DNA from: MGIIa-L1 sp002495945
GTDB lineage: Archaea; Thermoplasmatota; Poseidoniia; Poseidoniales; Poseidoniaceae
DNA: 64,000 nucleotides
Assembly: GCA_964013535.1 (NCBI GenBank)
Contig: CAXGWS010000007.1
Location: forward strand, 7,521 to 71,520
Direction: 5' to 3'
Shown here: positions 8,417 through 17,305 of the stretch, piece after piece
Numbering within the stretch: the first letter of the stretch is position 1
Layout of the letters: each line of letters starts with the position of its first letter
Translations under genes and position numbers: made by a program
Notes under the pieces: model-generated
Database searches by the model: none
Told to the model about the DNA's origin: nothing
Seen by the model: only the letters and a program-made list of their open reading frames with translations

Positions 8417-11014
8417 TTATTGGTTGCGCAGATAATCTTCGCCATACCATGCCCATTGTTCCGTAGTCCAACCCGGTGGAAGACCTTCATCTGGCAGTGG
8501 AGGTCCAGTAGGAGCTGTATCTGGCATTTCGAGTGGTTGAATATCGATTGGATTTGGTGTGACATTATCCTGGATGGCAAATATAGTCTCAAGGCTCATA
8601 TCAATTGCCGGAATTGCGCTGTTGCGAGATGATTTTCGTCTAGTGACAAACAAAGCAAGCACGACAATAATGGTGAAAATTATGCCAACAATAATTGCCA
8701 TATCGACCATGCTTGAGGATTCCTCGCTCTCAATCTCTAGTTTGGTTTTGGAAGCATCTTGCGGATAGACATCACTGTTATCACCAACCCCGTCACCGTC
8801 ACTATCTACTGTTTCCGTGCTATCGTTGGGGAAAGCGTCCAATTCATCATCTAAGCCATCGCCATCCGAGTCGAGGCAACCATAACGTTGAATTGTAGAA
8901 TTACCAAAAACATCTGGGCAAGAATCGGGAAGGTTGCCATTAATTTCATCTCCATATCCATCACCATCTTGGTCGAACCATTGGGTATTGTCATTGTTGA
9001 ATTGGTCGGCGACATCTGACCAGCCGTCACCGTCGCTATCTCGGCAGCCAAACAAATCCTTGTTTGAGGTGCCAAAAACACCCGGGCAGAAATCCGGTTG
9101 GTTGCCGTTTTGATTATCACCATAACCATCTCCATCACCATCAAAATGTTGCGTTTCATCATTCGGGAAAGCGTCGCCACCCAAACCGGCAGTCCAAGAA
9201 TTATCAGGGTCTGAGTAACCATCACCGTCACTGTCGACGCATCCTATTCTATCTATCGTGGATGTGCCTGGTGTATCGGGACAATAATCACCGTCTGTGC
9301 CCATGACTTCGTCACCAAAACCATCTCCGTCAGTATCAAACCATTGGCTACCATCACTCGGAAATGTGTCGATAGTATCTGCGAAACCATCCCCATCTGA
9401 ATCTACACAGCCAATCAGTTGCTCGGTACTGGTACCACTTGTCAAAGAACAATCATCTACAACATCAAAGAAACCGTCGTTATCATCATCATTATCTTCG
9501 CTTGCATCCTCACATCCATCACCATCGTTATCTGTTTGCAGGTTGGATTCAAAACTAAGACTTGATGCGGAGCACAGATCGTACTCAACTGTAGAAACAA
9601 CACAGTTGGCATCCGCACTCAAACCATCACAGACACCATCATCATCGTCGTCAAGGTCTTCACCGTCATCCCGACAACCGTCGCCGTCTAGATCAGTAAA
9701 GGAGCGCGACGACCATCCTGTTTCACCCATCGGACACGAATCTTCAGCATCTAAAATTGAATCATTATCATCATCTTCATCACAAACGTCACCAAGATTG
9801 TCACCATCGAGGTTAGCTTGATCGGAATTAGGTATCAAAATACAGTTGTCATCTGCGTCATAAATGCCATCAGCATCAGTATCAAAATGTGGATCGATAC
9901 GTACAACTTGGTCTTGGCCATTGTCAACATAATACAGATGACCATCTGGACCTATCTCCAAGCCCATTATGAACACTGCACTTGTTTGTACAGTCGCCCG
10001 CTCTGATGCACTTTTTCCGTCTTCCGATAGATCATATGCGGTAATCTTTCCATTGCCATTTTCCGAGATAAATAGTGTATCACCATCAAGTGCGATACCA
10101 GAAGGTCGATTAAGTCCAGTGTCAAGGATACCCCACTCAATACCGGTCTTGCGCTTGTATTCAGCCAAGGGTTCAAGCCTAGAGGGGTCATTCATGATGT
10201 CAACAGTATCAATAGTGGTATCATCTGTATTAACCCACAAAATTCGGCTTGCCCCTGTATCTGCAATGTACAAAATCCCAGATTCTTTATCCAATATCAT
10301 GTGTCCAGGAATTCCTGCATCTCGGGTCAATTGAACATCTGAGTATCGATGAACGATACCGTCAGAATGGTCATCTTGTCCAGTGTCATGGTCGATTTGA
10401 AAATCATAGTATACTAACTCGCCGTAATAGCCGTCAAAGTACCAGTAAGCATTACCATTGTCGTGTGCAATCCCCATGCCGTCTGGAGATTCATGGTTCA
10501 TGTCAATATGGCTACCCAACAGACCGTTACCGTTGTTTTGGTTTTCGACTGCATAGTGGTCTAAAGAAGATGGCCATAGAGTAGGCCCCATGAATTGATT
10601 TGGAGTTCCCAAGCCGCAGTAGGTATTTTGTGTCTCTTGGGCAGAACCCCACTGCCAGTCGAATTCAGGATGGTAAGCACCAAAGGCAATCGCACTAACC
10701 TCTTCCAAGAAGTGATTACTGTTCGAATCTTCTCGAGTTTCAGATGTTTGGTTTTCAAGCCCCGTATTGTGCACTATGGTCATACTGTCATCGCCTCGAT
10801 TAGCAATCCACAATTCATTGGTTCTACCCGGATGGAATTCCAAATCTCGCGGTTCTAACAGTCCATCACTGGCATCAACAATAACCACTTCATCAAAACC
10901 AATCCCAAATTGTGCCACTGGTTCGGATTCATCGGATGCTTGCACGTGTGAAACTAAGGAAAATAGTAGAATGCTTACCAGAAAAACGCTGGTTTGCTTG
11001 CCTGCCATAGCCAT
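8417..11014 (-). CDS. Secreted, membrane-anchored thrombospondin type-3 repeat protein with N-terminal propeller-like domain
   Basis: 865 residues. A signal peptide (MAMAGKQTSVFLVSILLFSL, then VSHVQA) precedes a region of about 350 residues with NHL/SMP-30-like propeller strands (RDLEFHPGRTNELWIANRGDD, in two parts; IALDGDTLFISENGNGKITA; GLEIGPDGHLYYVDNGQDQV). About 300 residues of thrombospondin type-3-like calcium-binding repeats follow (many copies of DSDGDGxxD with paired cysteines, such as DNCILIPNSDQ). One transmembrane helix (MVDMAIIVGIIFTIIVVLAL) is followed by a basic stop-transfer segment and a cytoplasmic tail ending GWTTEQWAWYGEDYLRNQ. A rigid calcium-stabilised surface protein displaying a propeller is inferred; its ligand or enzyme activity is unknown. 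The tail resembles that of the giant protein at the window start. Confidence 0.88.
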   Translation of the reverse strand: MAMAGKQTSVFLVSILLFSLVSHVQASDESEPVAQFGIGFDEVVIVDASDGLLEPRDLEFHPGRTNELWIANRGDDSMTIVHNTGLENQTSETREDSNSNHFLEEVSAIAFGAYHPEFDWQWGSAQETQNTYCGLGTPNQFMGPTLWPSSLDHYAVENQNNGNGLLGSHIDMNHESPDGMGIAHDNGNAYWYFDGYYGELVYYDFQIDHDTGQDDHSDGIVHRYSDVQLTRDAGIPGHMILDKESGILYIADTGASRILWVNTDDTTIDTVDIMNDPSRLEPLAEYKRKTGIEWGILDTGLNRPSGIALDGDTLFISENGNGKITAYDLSEDGKSASERATVQTSAVFIMGLEIGPDGHLYYVDNGQDQVVRIDPHFDTDADGIYDADDNCILIPNSDQANLDGDNLGDVCDEDDDNDSILDAEDSCPMGETGWSSRSFTDLDGDGCRDDGEDLDDDDDGVCDGLSADANCVVSTVEYDLCSASSLSFESNLQTDNDGDGCEDASEDNDDDNDGFFDVVDDCSLTSGTSTEQLIGCVDSDGDGFADTIDTFPSDGSQWFDTDGDGFGDEVMGTDGDYCPDTPGTSTIDRIGCVDSDGDGYSDPDNSWTAGLGGDAFPNDETQHFDGDGDGYGDNQNGNQPDFCPGVFGTSNKDLFGCRDSDGDGWSDVADQFNNDNTQWFDQDGDGYGDEINGNLPDSCPDVFGNSTIQRYGCLDSDGDGLDDELDAFPNDSTETVDSDGDGVGDNSDVYPQDASKTKLEIESEESSSMVDMAIIVGIIFTIIVVLALFVTRRKSSRNSAIPAIDMSLETIFAIQDNVTPNPIDIQPLEMPDTAPTGPPLPDEGLPPGWTTEQWAWYGEDYLRNQ

Positions 11015-11050
11015 TGGAAATTCTTTGAGGTTTTGATACCTTGCTTACAT

Positions 11051-12001
11051 TCATTCCCACTCTATGGTTCCGGGAGGTTTGTGTGTGATATCATATACCA
11101 CCCGATTCACCGCACCTTTTACGGTATTTGTGATCCTTGTACTGATTTTTTGTAGGACTGCATGGGGTATTTCAGAATATCTCGCAGACATGCCATCCAT
11201 AGACCTGACTGCACGAACTACTACTGTTTCGCCGTAAGCACGCACGTCACCGTGAACACCAACACTGCGAACTGGTAAGAGTGCTGCGAAGTATTGCCAT
11301 GGCAATTCCATCAAACCTTCAGCAGCAGCTGCTTCGAGTTCTTCCTCGACAATTGCACATGACTCACGTACCACTGCCACGCGCTCAGGGGTTAGTTCGC
11401 CCAGTGTTCTCACCGCCAATCCGGGGCCTGGGAAAGGTTGGCGCTCTGCAACATTGATTTCTAAATGCCTGGCTAATTGGCGAACCTCGTCTTTGTACAA
11501 TTCTCGCAATGGTTCAACCACTTCCAAGGTCATGTCTTCCGGCAACCCTCCAACATTATGATGGGATTTTATCGTGTCGCGAACACCGCCGCCTGATTCA
11601 ATCCAGTCCGGAGCAATGGTTCCTTGAACAAGGTACTTAGCACCACATTTCTTTTGTTCATCTTCGAATATTCGGATAAATAGTTCACCGATTACTTTGC
11701 GCTTTTCCTCAGGCTCAGTGACGCCTTTTAGGGCCTCAAAGTAACGGTCTGCCGCCTTTACTGTGACCAAATTCTTGATGCCCTGCTCAGCGAGCAATGC
11801 TTCGATCTGTTCGGTCTCACCTTTCCGCATGAAGCCAGTGTCAACATAGACACAGTGTAGTAAATCTCCAACTGCTCTGTTCGCAATAACAGCGGCGACA
11901 GTAGAGTCAACACCACCAGAACAGGCTATTATCGCCACGTCATCGATTGTGTTTTGGAGTGAATCGATGGATTCCTGAACGAATTCATCGACATCAAACA
12001 T
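11051..12001 (-). CDS. guaAb: GMP synthase subunit B (ATP-pyrophosphatase domain)
   Basis: 316 residues from ATG at 12001 (MFDVDEFVQ); an in-frame upstream ATG at 12049 lies inside purE and would add a non-conserved N-terminus. It adenylates XMP and aminates it to GMP using ammonia from a separate glutaminase subunit, the split arrangement typical of archaea. Visible are the PP-loop SGGVDST, the YVDTGFMRKGE segment, the QGTIAPDWIE and SHHNVGGLPE motifs, and the GMP-synthase C-terminal dimerisation domain ending DITHKPPGTIEWE. The stop of purE (TGA 12003-12005) lies one base before this ATG, indicating translational coupling. The glutaminase subunit is not in the window. Confidence 0.95.
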   Translation of the reverse strand: MFDVDEFVQESIDSLQNTIDDVAIIACSGGVDSTVAAVIANRAVGDLLHCVYVDTGFMRKGETEQIEALLAEQGIKNLVTVKAADRYFEALKGVTEPEEKRKVIGELFIRIFEDEQKKCGAKYLVQGTIAPDWIESGGGVRDTIKSHHNVGGLPEDMTLEVVEPLRELYKDEVRQLARHLEINVAERQPFPGPGLAVRTLGELTPERVAVVRESCAIVEEELEAAAAEGLMELPWQYFAALLPVRSVGVHGDVRAYGETVVVRAVRSMDGMSARYSEIPHAVLQKISTRITNTVKGAVNRVVYDITHKPPGTIEWE

Positions 12002-12002
12002 C

Positions 12003-12482
12003 TCAAGCGCCCCCGTTAACCTCACGGTCTTGGGACTTGACTCTCTCAATTTGGTCTAATTTGTTCTGCTTTAGAGCCGCAGCATGCTTTTCGTTTTGTA
12101 GCGCAAGCATTTGCACTGCAAGATAGCCAGCATTGTCACCACGATCCACACCAACAGTAGCCGCTGGAACGCCGGGAGGCAACTGTACAATTGACAATAG
12201 AGAATCAAATGGAACTCTTCCGCCACAAGGGACACCAATGACTGGCTTAGTTGTAAGAGCTGCCACTGCACCGGGTAAAGCCGCAGCAAGGCCTGCCATA
12301 GCAATGAATACCTTACAGCCGTCTGCTTCTGCATCATGGATAATCTGCTCAACGAATTTTGGTGAGCGATGAGCACTTGCAACACGTAATTGATATGTTA
12401 CATCGAATTGATTCAAAATCTTGGTGCACTTTTCGGCGACGGGCATATCTGAGGACGAACCTAGCAGTATTGTAACTTCCAT
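12003..12482 (-). CDS. purE: Phosphoribosylaminoimidazole carboxylase catalytic subunit / N5-CAIR mutase
   Basis: 159 residues from ATG at 12482 (MEVTILLGSSSDMP); the upstream ATG at 12512 would add ten residues outside the family. It acts in de novo purine synthesis, forming CAIR. The N-terminal GSSSDMP loop, the ASAHRSP motif with the catalytic His, the MAGLAAALPG segment and GVPCGGRVPFDSLLSIVQLP are all present. A purK partner is not adjacent. It is coupled to guaAb downstream and sits 36 bases after the membrane-protein gene at 12518-13189, in a minus-strand run with the glycine cleavage genes. Confidence 0.94.
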   Translation of the reverse strand: MEVTILLGSSSDMPVAEKCTKILNQFDVTYQLRVASAHRSPKFVEQIIHDAEADGCKVFIAMAGLAAALPGAVAALTTKPVIGVPCGGRVPFDSLLSIVQLPPGVPAATVGVDRGDNAGYLAVQMLALQNEKHAAALKQNKLDQIERVKSQDREVNGGA

Positions 12483-12517
12483 GAGAGTCTGCCATAGCAG
12501 TCGGTTATTCAAGATGA

Positions 12518-13189
12518 CTATTCCTCTTCGTTAACAAAAAGTGACAAATCAAGACCAAGACTACGATAATCAAAGCGTTCACCCATAGGAATACCGAAAA
12601 TGTCGAGCCTGATTGCCAACCCTTGTTTGGTTCTTGTACCGTAAATGTGTGCGAAACTATCTTTGTCAAAGCGCTTCAATGCCATCGTATTTTGAGCAAA
12701 GCGACGACTCCGTACATCCCACCCAATCATAGAGTCTGTTGGTAATCTTGACTTGCTATCCCATGAGATTTGATAGATTAAGTTAGAATCTTTGAAAATA
12801 AAGTCCAACGAACGATAGATCATTGCAAAGGCCAAAAACGAGGAGATTATTCCAAGTTCAACATCGAAGTTGTTATTTGCCACCATCAGCCAAGAAAATA
12901 ACGATAAACAACTGAAAAAGAAACCAAGTCCGACTCTCTGAGAATTAAATATTCCTTGCCGTGCACTGACTGCACCAATGCCACCTATAAGCATCAAAAT
13001 AACTGAACCTGCGCCCAAGAAATTTATGAATTGCATTCCAGTTTCCGTACTGTAAACTATGACAGTTAAAACGAGAGGTAAAACTCCCCATGAAAGTGGT
13101 AACAACACTGAACCCGGGTTAGGCTTTAATTCGATTCTTTCCCAACCAAATTTTACCGGGCTCTTGTCACGCGCCCTAGTCATGTGCAT
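12518..13189 (-). CDS. Four-helix membrane protein, unknown, coupled to gcvPB
   Basis: 223 residues from ATG 13189, whose A is the last base of the gcvPB stop (TGATG); GTG 13192 and ATG 13183 are alternatives. A basic N-terminus (RARDKSPVKFGWERIELKPN) is followed by four hydrophobic helices between about residues 28 and 132, then a soluble C-terminal domain of about 90 residues (SWDSKSRLPTDSMIGWDVRS, then RRFAQNTMALKRFD), ending in acidic residues. I recognise no family. Overlap with gcvPB and a 35-base gap to purE place it inside a metabolic operon, but nothing in the sequence suggests an enzyme or transporter class. Confidence 0.75.
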   Translation of the reverse strand: MHMTRARDKSPVKFGWERIELKPNPGSVLLPLSWGVLPLVLTVIVYSTETGMQFINFLGAGSVILMLIGGIGAVSARQGIFNSQRVGLGFFFSCLSLFSWLMVANNNFDVELGIISSFLAFAMIYRSLDFIFKDSNLIYQISWDSKSRLPTDSMIGWDVRSRRFAQNTMALKRFDKDSFAHIYGTRTKQGLAIRLDIFGIPMGERFDYRSLGLDLSLFVNEEE

Positions 13190-14691
13190 CACTGCTCATC
13201 TTCAAACGGGTGCTTTAGACACAAATTTCTCGCCGCATAGACTTCATCTACCCTGCGCACGGGAGTTGTAACAGGTGCTTCATGCAAGGTTTCCGCATCA
13301 ATCTGTAAAACTTTGACGAAATCCTTAGCAAATTGGTCAAGCGTATCACGGCTTTCTGTTTCTGTCGGCTCGAACATCATACATTCGGGCACAACGAGTG
13401 GGAAGTATACGGTTGGAGCCATGTATCCCATATCAAGCAAGCCTTTCGCCACATCCATTGCAGACACACCAACTGCTTCTTTAGCAGGCTGTAATGAAAG
13501 GGTAAATTCGTGTTTTGCAACCTCCGCTTCTGCACCATCAACAAACATGTGTGAGACGCCGGCAGCGGCTGCTTCACGATGTAATGCGTGTCTTAGGTAA
13601 TTGGCGTTAAGCACAGCGTGTTCTGACATATCCTTCAGTCCGTAGCCATATCTTCGATAATATGCCCAGCATCTAATTACTGCACCTGCATTTCCGTGCC
13701 ATTGTTGTACCTTGCCGATAGTATGTTTTGGCTCATACCAAGAGTACCACATGTCATCCACGGCAAATTGTTCTTCGCCGGATAAAATTGGTCGTTTCTT
13801 AACTATCGGACTGGGTAGGAATTCGGCCAGGTGAGACTTAACTCCGATTGGACCAGAACCCGGACCGCCGCCACCGTGCGGTTGACTGAAAGTCTTGTGT
13901 AGGTTAAAGTGGACTGCATCAAAGCCCATCAATCCCGGAGAAGTACGACCTAATATGGCATTGAAATTTGCGCCATCGTAATACATCTGACCACCTGCTG
14001 CATGAACGATTTCAGCAGCTTCTGGAACATCGGTTTCGAACAAACCCAATGTGTTTGGATTAGTAATCATCATCAGCGCTACTGTATCATCTACTACTGC
14101 TTTTAGAGCATCTAAATCAATTCGGCCGTTCTCTAAACTTGGAATTTCGACGATATCGTAACCCGCCATCGCTGCACTTGCAGGATTAGTGCCGTGTGCA
14201 GAATCTGGAACTATTACCTTGGTTCGTTGGGTCTCTCCTCTGTTGCGGAAATATTCTTGCACGCATCTTACTGCGGTAAATTCTCCTTGAGCACCAGCCA
14301 CTGGTTGTAGAGTAACTGCGTCCATCCCCGAACAGATTGCTAACATGTGCTGCATTTCATGGAAAATAGAGAGCAAACCTTGCAAGTGGTGCTCTGGCTG
14401 GTGGGGGTGAATATCTGCAATACCAGGTAGTTGAGCAATAACTTCGTTGACTCTTGGGTTGTGTTTCATAGTACATGAACCGAGAGGATAGAAACCAGTG
14501 TCGATACCGAAGTTTCGACGTGAAAGCCATGTATAATGCCTAACCATTTCCGGTTCTGATAACCTCGGCCATCGTGGTAGTGACTTGCGTGCCAATGACG
14601 GCGGTAAAGCAATGTTGGTTTTGGCGAGTAATGGTCCGGGTTGTGAATAACCCATCCCAGCCCCGCCGGCAAAATCGAATAGTCTGCTCAA
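13189..14691 (-). CDS. gcvPB: Glycine dehydrogenase (decarboxylating) subunit 2
   Basis: 500 residues. It is the PLP-binding half of the split P-protein, which decarboxylates glycine and passes the aminomethyl group to the lipoyl H-protein. Family motifs are clear: FYPLGSCTMKHNP, HPHQP, DSAHGTNPASAAMAGYD, and the PLP lysine in NLHKTFSQPHGGGGPGSGP. The first four bases overlap the end of gcvPA (ATGA), so translation is coupled; its own stop overlaps the next gene's start. The two-subunit P-protein form is common in archaea and many bacteria. Confidence 0.96.
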   Translation of the reverse strand: MSRLFDFAGGAGMGYSQPGPLLAKTNIALPPSLARKSLPRWPRLSEPEMVRHYTWLSRRNFGIDTGFYPLGSCTMKHNPRVNEVIAQLPGIADIHPHQPEHHLQGLLSIFHEMQHMLAICSGMDAVTLQPVAGAQGEFTAVRCVQEYFRNRGETQRTKVIVPDSAHGTNPASAAMAGYDIVEIPSLENGRIDLDALKAVVDDTVALMMITNPNTLGLFETDVPEAAEIVHAAGGQMYYDGANFNAILGRTSPGLMGFDAVHFNLHKTFSQPHGGGGPGSGPIGVKSHLAEFLPSPIVKKRPILSGEEQFAVDDMWYSWYEPKHTIGKVQQWHGNAGAVIRCWAYYRRYGYGLKDMSEHAVLNANYLRHALHREAAAAGVSHMFVDGAEAEVAKHEFTLSLQPAKEAVGVSAMDVAKGLLDMGYMAPTVYFPLVVPECMMFEPTETESRDTLDQFAKDFVKVLQIDAETLHEAPVTTPVRRVDEVYAARNLCLKHPFEDEQ

Positions 14692-16070
14692 GCAACCACC
14701 TCCTTAATTGTGCTCCATACCGCTAAATGCGCTGCAAGTAGTTCAATTTCTTCTGCTTTGGTTTGATCGGTTACTGAAACTAGGAGCCAATTACCTTGCT
14801 CGGGGTACCATCGTGACAGATCAAAACCGCCGATTATGCCAACACTATCGAGATAGTTCAAGCAATTGGCGGCGCTCTTTGGCAACTCTACAACAAATTC
14901 GTTGAAATGTGAGCCCGCAAAGTGTGGCAAAGTAACGCCATCAATTTCAGATAGCTTTTGTTTGGCTAAGACACATGCCGCCATATTTCTGACCGCCAAG
15001 TGTTCTAATCCTTCTGGCCCGAGTAATGACATATGCATTGCTCCCATCAGAGCGATGAGCGTTTCATTGGTACAGATGTTAGACGTCGCTCTGTGTCTCC
15101 TGATGTGTTGCTCGCGAGTGGAGAGGGTTAAACAGTAGGCTTCCTTGCCATCAACATCTATACTTCGTCCGACTATTCTCCCCGGCATCAATCTAAGATA
15201 TGGTTTGCTGCAGGCAAAAATTCCGTAAATTGGACCGCCACCTGTTGGAGGACTGCCAAATGGTTGACCTTCGCCCACAACAATATCTGCACCATAGTTC
15301 CCTGGTGCTTCGACCAAGCCAAGTGATACTGGTTGCACCCCGACTATCAGTGCCGTATGCTCGCCAATAATTTCCTTGATTTTAGTTAGTCCACCATCAA
15401 GTATGCCAAGTGGGTTGGGTTGTTCAACATAGACACCACATGAACCTGCAGCATCTTGAACTGAAGCTAAATCAATGGTGCCATCAGAATTGTGTTTCAG
15501 AGTCTTGAGCGAGATTCCTGCACCTTGACAGTAGTTGTTCATGACCGACATTCTGTCTGGTGGAACTAATTCTGAAATGTACACTGTATCCTTTTGTGTC
15601 GCTTTTCTATTGTGGACTCTAACAACACAAGTTAGTGCTTCAGCAGCCGCGGTTGAGCCGTCATAAAGCGATAAATTGGCAATTGGTAATCCGACAAGTT
15701 CTGAAATCAGGGTTTGAAATTCCCACATGGCCTGCAACATTCCCTGACTGACTTCTGGTTGGTATGGAGTGTAAGAAGTTAGGAATTCACCTCTAGTAAC
15801 CAACTGAAATACAGAAGATGGTACGTAATTGCGGTATATTCCCGCCCCAAGGAACGAAACAACATCACCCATAGCCCGATTTGCACCAAGCAGTCGCTTG
15901 GCGTCGGCGATAATTTCCTCTTCAGATTGAGGTGGCGGAAGTGGCAATGGTGCAGCCATTCTAACGCGTTCTGGAAGGTCACTGAATAGGTCATCAATCG
16001 ATTCGAAACCCATCTCTTGCAACATCTCTAATTCAAGGCCTCTGTTTGGTAGTTGGTCGACCATACTCAT
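14688..16070 (-). CDS. gcvPA: Glycine dehydrogenase (decarboxylating) subunit 1
   Basis: 460 residues. It is the partner half of the P-protein. Diagnostic segments include MLQEMGFESIDDLFSDLP, SFLGAGIYRNYVPS, FLTSYTPYQPEVSQGMLQAM, SLYDGSTAAAEA, and LSTREQHIRRHRATSNICTN. A GGAGAG Shine-Dalgarno lies just before two closely spaced ATGs (16070 and 16064); either could be used. An 83-base gap separates it from gcvT upstream, enough for a separate promoter, while the gcvPB start overlaps its end. Confidence 0.96.
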   Translation of the reverse strand: MSMVDQLPNRGLELEMLQEMGFESIDDLFSDLPERVRMAAPLPLPPPQSEEEIIADAKRLLGANRAMGDVVSFLGAGIYRNYVPSSVFQLVTRGEFLTSYTPYQPEVSQGMLQAMWEFQTLISELVGLPIANLSLYDGSTAAAEALTCVVRVHNRKATQKDTVYISELVPPDRMSVMNNYCQGAGISLKTLKHNSDGTIDLASVQDAAGSCGVYVEQPNPLGILDGGLTKIKEIIGEHTALIVGVQPVSLGLVEAPGNYGADIVVGEGQPFGSPPTGGGPIYGIFACSKPYLRLMPGRIVGRSIDVDGKEAYCLTLSTREQHIRRHRATSNICTNETLIALMGAMHMSLLGPEGLEHLAVRNMAACVLAKQKLSEIDGVTLPHFAGSHFNEFVVELPKSAANCLNYLDSVGIIGGFDLSRWYPEQGNWLLVSVTDQTKAEEIELLAAHLAVWSTIKEVVA

Positions 16071-16153
16071 ACTCTCCTTACGGCTAATTTAAACCCGTGC
16101 GCGTAACGCCCATAATATTCATGTTTTCATCAGTAAATTAAACTAAGCCGAAT

Positions 16154-17266
16154 TCAAACAAAAGGTGGCCTAACAATAGTAGCTCTGACAGACTTTCTCG
16201 GACTTGCTACAACCAATATTTCGTCTCCTTCTGACACACCGGAAATGTAGCCGATACCAATCCCAACATTACCGAGACTCGGCGATGGGGCACCAGATGA
16301 AAGTTTACCGATTATGTTACCTTGTAAATCTGCGACATCCTTTCCGGGTCGCGGCAGTGGACCCTTTTCAGTGTATTTGACTCCCCACCACCTTGAATCA
16401 CTTGGGTCATGAGATTCTACTCGTGACTTGCCGATGAATTCGTGACCCATGTCTAAACCAAACGGAACGTTGGTTTCCCAAGAATCCCGAGCGAGAAAAT
16501 CAGTAGATTCTGGCAACTCTGGCCAACAAAAATCAACCCCACTCAACAGATATCCTTTTTCGAGCCGAAGCGTGTCTCTTGCACCTAGTCCAATAGGGGT
16601 GGCGTCAGCAGCGATCAGAAGTCGCCACAGCTTTGCTGCTTCACTGTTGGGAATGAATATCTCATACCCAGATTCACCTGTGTATCCAGTACCCTGTATC
16701 CAACCAGAAATTTCGTGTTCATTTGCACTCAGCAACTGCCACTTAAAGCGACCAATGTGGTTGGTTTCTCCAAGCACACTGGTTAGAATCTCCTTCGAGT
16801 TAGGGCCCTGAAGGGCGAGTATCGAATATTCCGATGAAATGTTTTCAATGACAACCGAACCATCATCGGGTAGATTTTGACTAAACCACTGCCACATCAC
16901 ATCAATCATAGAAGCGTTCGGGACACCAATTATTTCTGAGTCAGAAACAACTGCAAATATCATGTCGTCTATGATATATCCATTAGAGTCTAGGAAGTGA
17001 GTATATGCACAACGACCGGTTGTAATTGCACTAACTTTCTGGGTCGCCATACCTTCCAACCATTGTTTTACTCCTTTGCCACTGAATCGAAATGTACCCA
17101 TGTGACTAACATCAAAAAGTCCTGCACCTGACCTTGTGGCAAGATGCTCATCTTTGATGTTTGAATACCATATTGGCAACTCAAAACCGTGGAAATCTAC
17201 AATGTTCGCATTTAGTGCTAAATGCTCTTCGTATAGCGCAGTCCGAACCAATTCGCCACTTGACAT
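16154..17266 (-). CDS. gcvT: Aminomethyltransferase (glycine cleavage T-protein)
   Basis: 370 residues. It transfers the methylene of aminomethyl-lipoyl H-protein to tetrahydrofolate, releasing ammonia. The N-terminal HxxxxAxxVDFHGxxxPIWY-like region, RSGAGLFDVSHMG, LALQGPNSKEIL, GYTGESGYEIF and GLGARDTLRLEKGYLLSG motifs are present, followed by the C-terminal barrel (LGNVGIGIGYI). It precedes gcvPA on the same strand. The methylene-THF product links it to folD at 31471-32343. gcvH, the lipoyl carrier, and the L-protein are not in the window. Confidence 0.95.
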   Translation of the reverse strand: MSSGELVRTALYEEHLALNANIVDFHGFELPIWYSNIKDEHLATRSGAGLFDVSHMGTFRFSGKGVKQWLEGMATQKVSAITTGRCAYTHFLDSNGYIIDDMIFAVVSDSEIIGVPNASMIDVMWQWFSQNLPDDGSVVIENISSEYSILALQGPNSKEILTSVLGETNHIGRFKWQLLSANEHEISGWIQGTGYTGESGYEIFIPNSEAAKLWRLLIAADATPIGLGARDTLRLEKGYLLSGVDFCWPELPESTDFLARDSWETNVPFGLDMGHEFIGKSRVESHDPSDSRWWGVKYTEKGPLPRPGKDVADLQGNIIGKLSSGAPSPSLGNVGIGIGYISGVSEGDEILVVASPRKSVRATIVRPPFV

Positions 17267-17305
17267 AACAATGCCAACTCGAGGCGCTCCTTAAACAAGG
17301 GGGAA

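Noticed and set aside
8770..9810. Repeated DNA in the TSP3 gene that could be mistaken for a tandem repeat or CRISPR-like array
   Set aside because: The repeats are in-frame coding for DxDGDG units with variable spacing and divergent sequence.
9297..9821. Long Ser/Pro-rich open frame on the plus strand within the TSP3 gene
   Set aside because: It is the antisense of GAT/GAC-rich calcium repeats (DSDGDG reads as Ser/Pro on the other strand), a common artefact.
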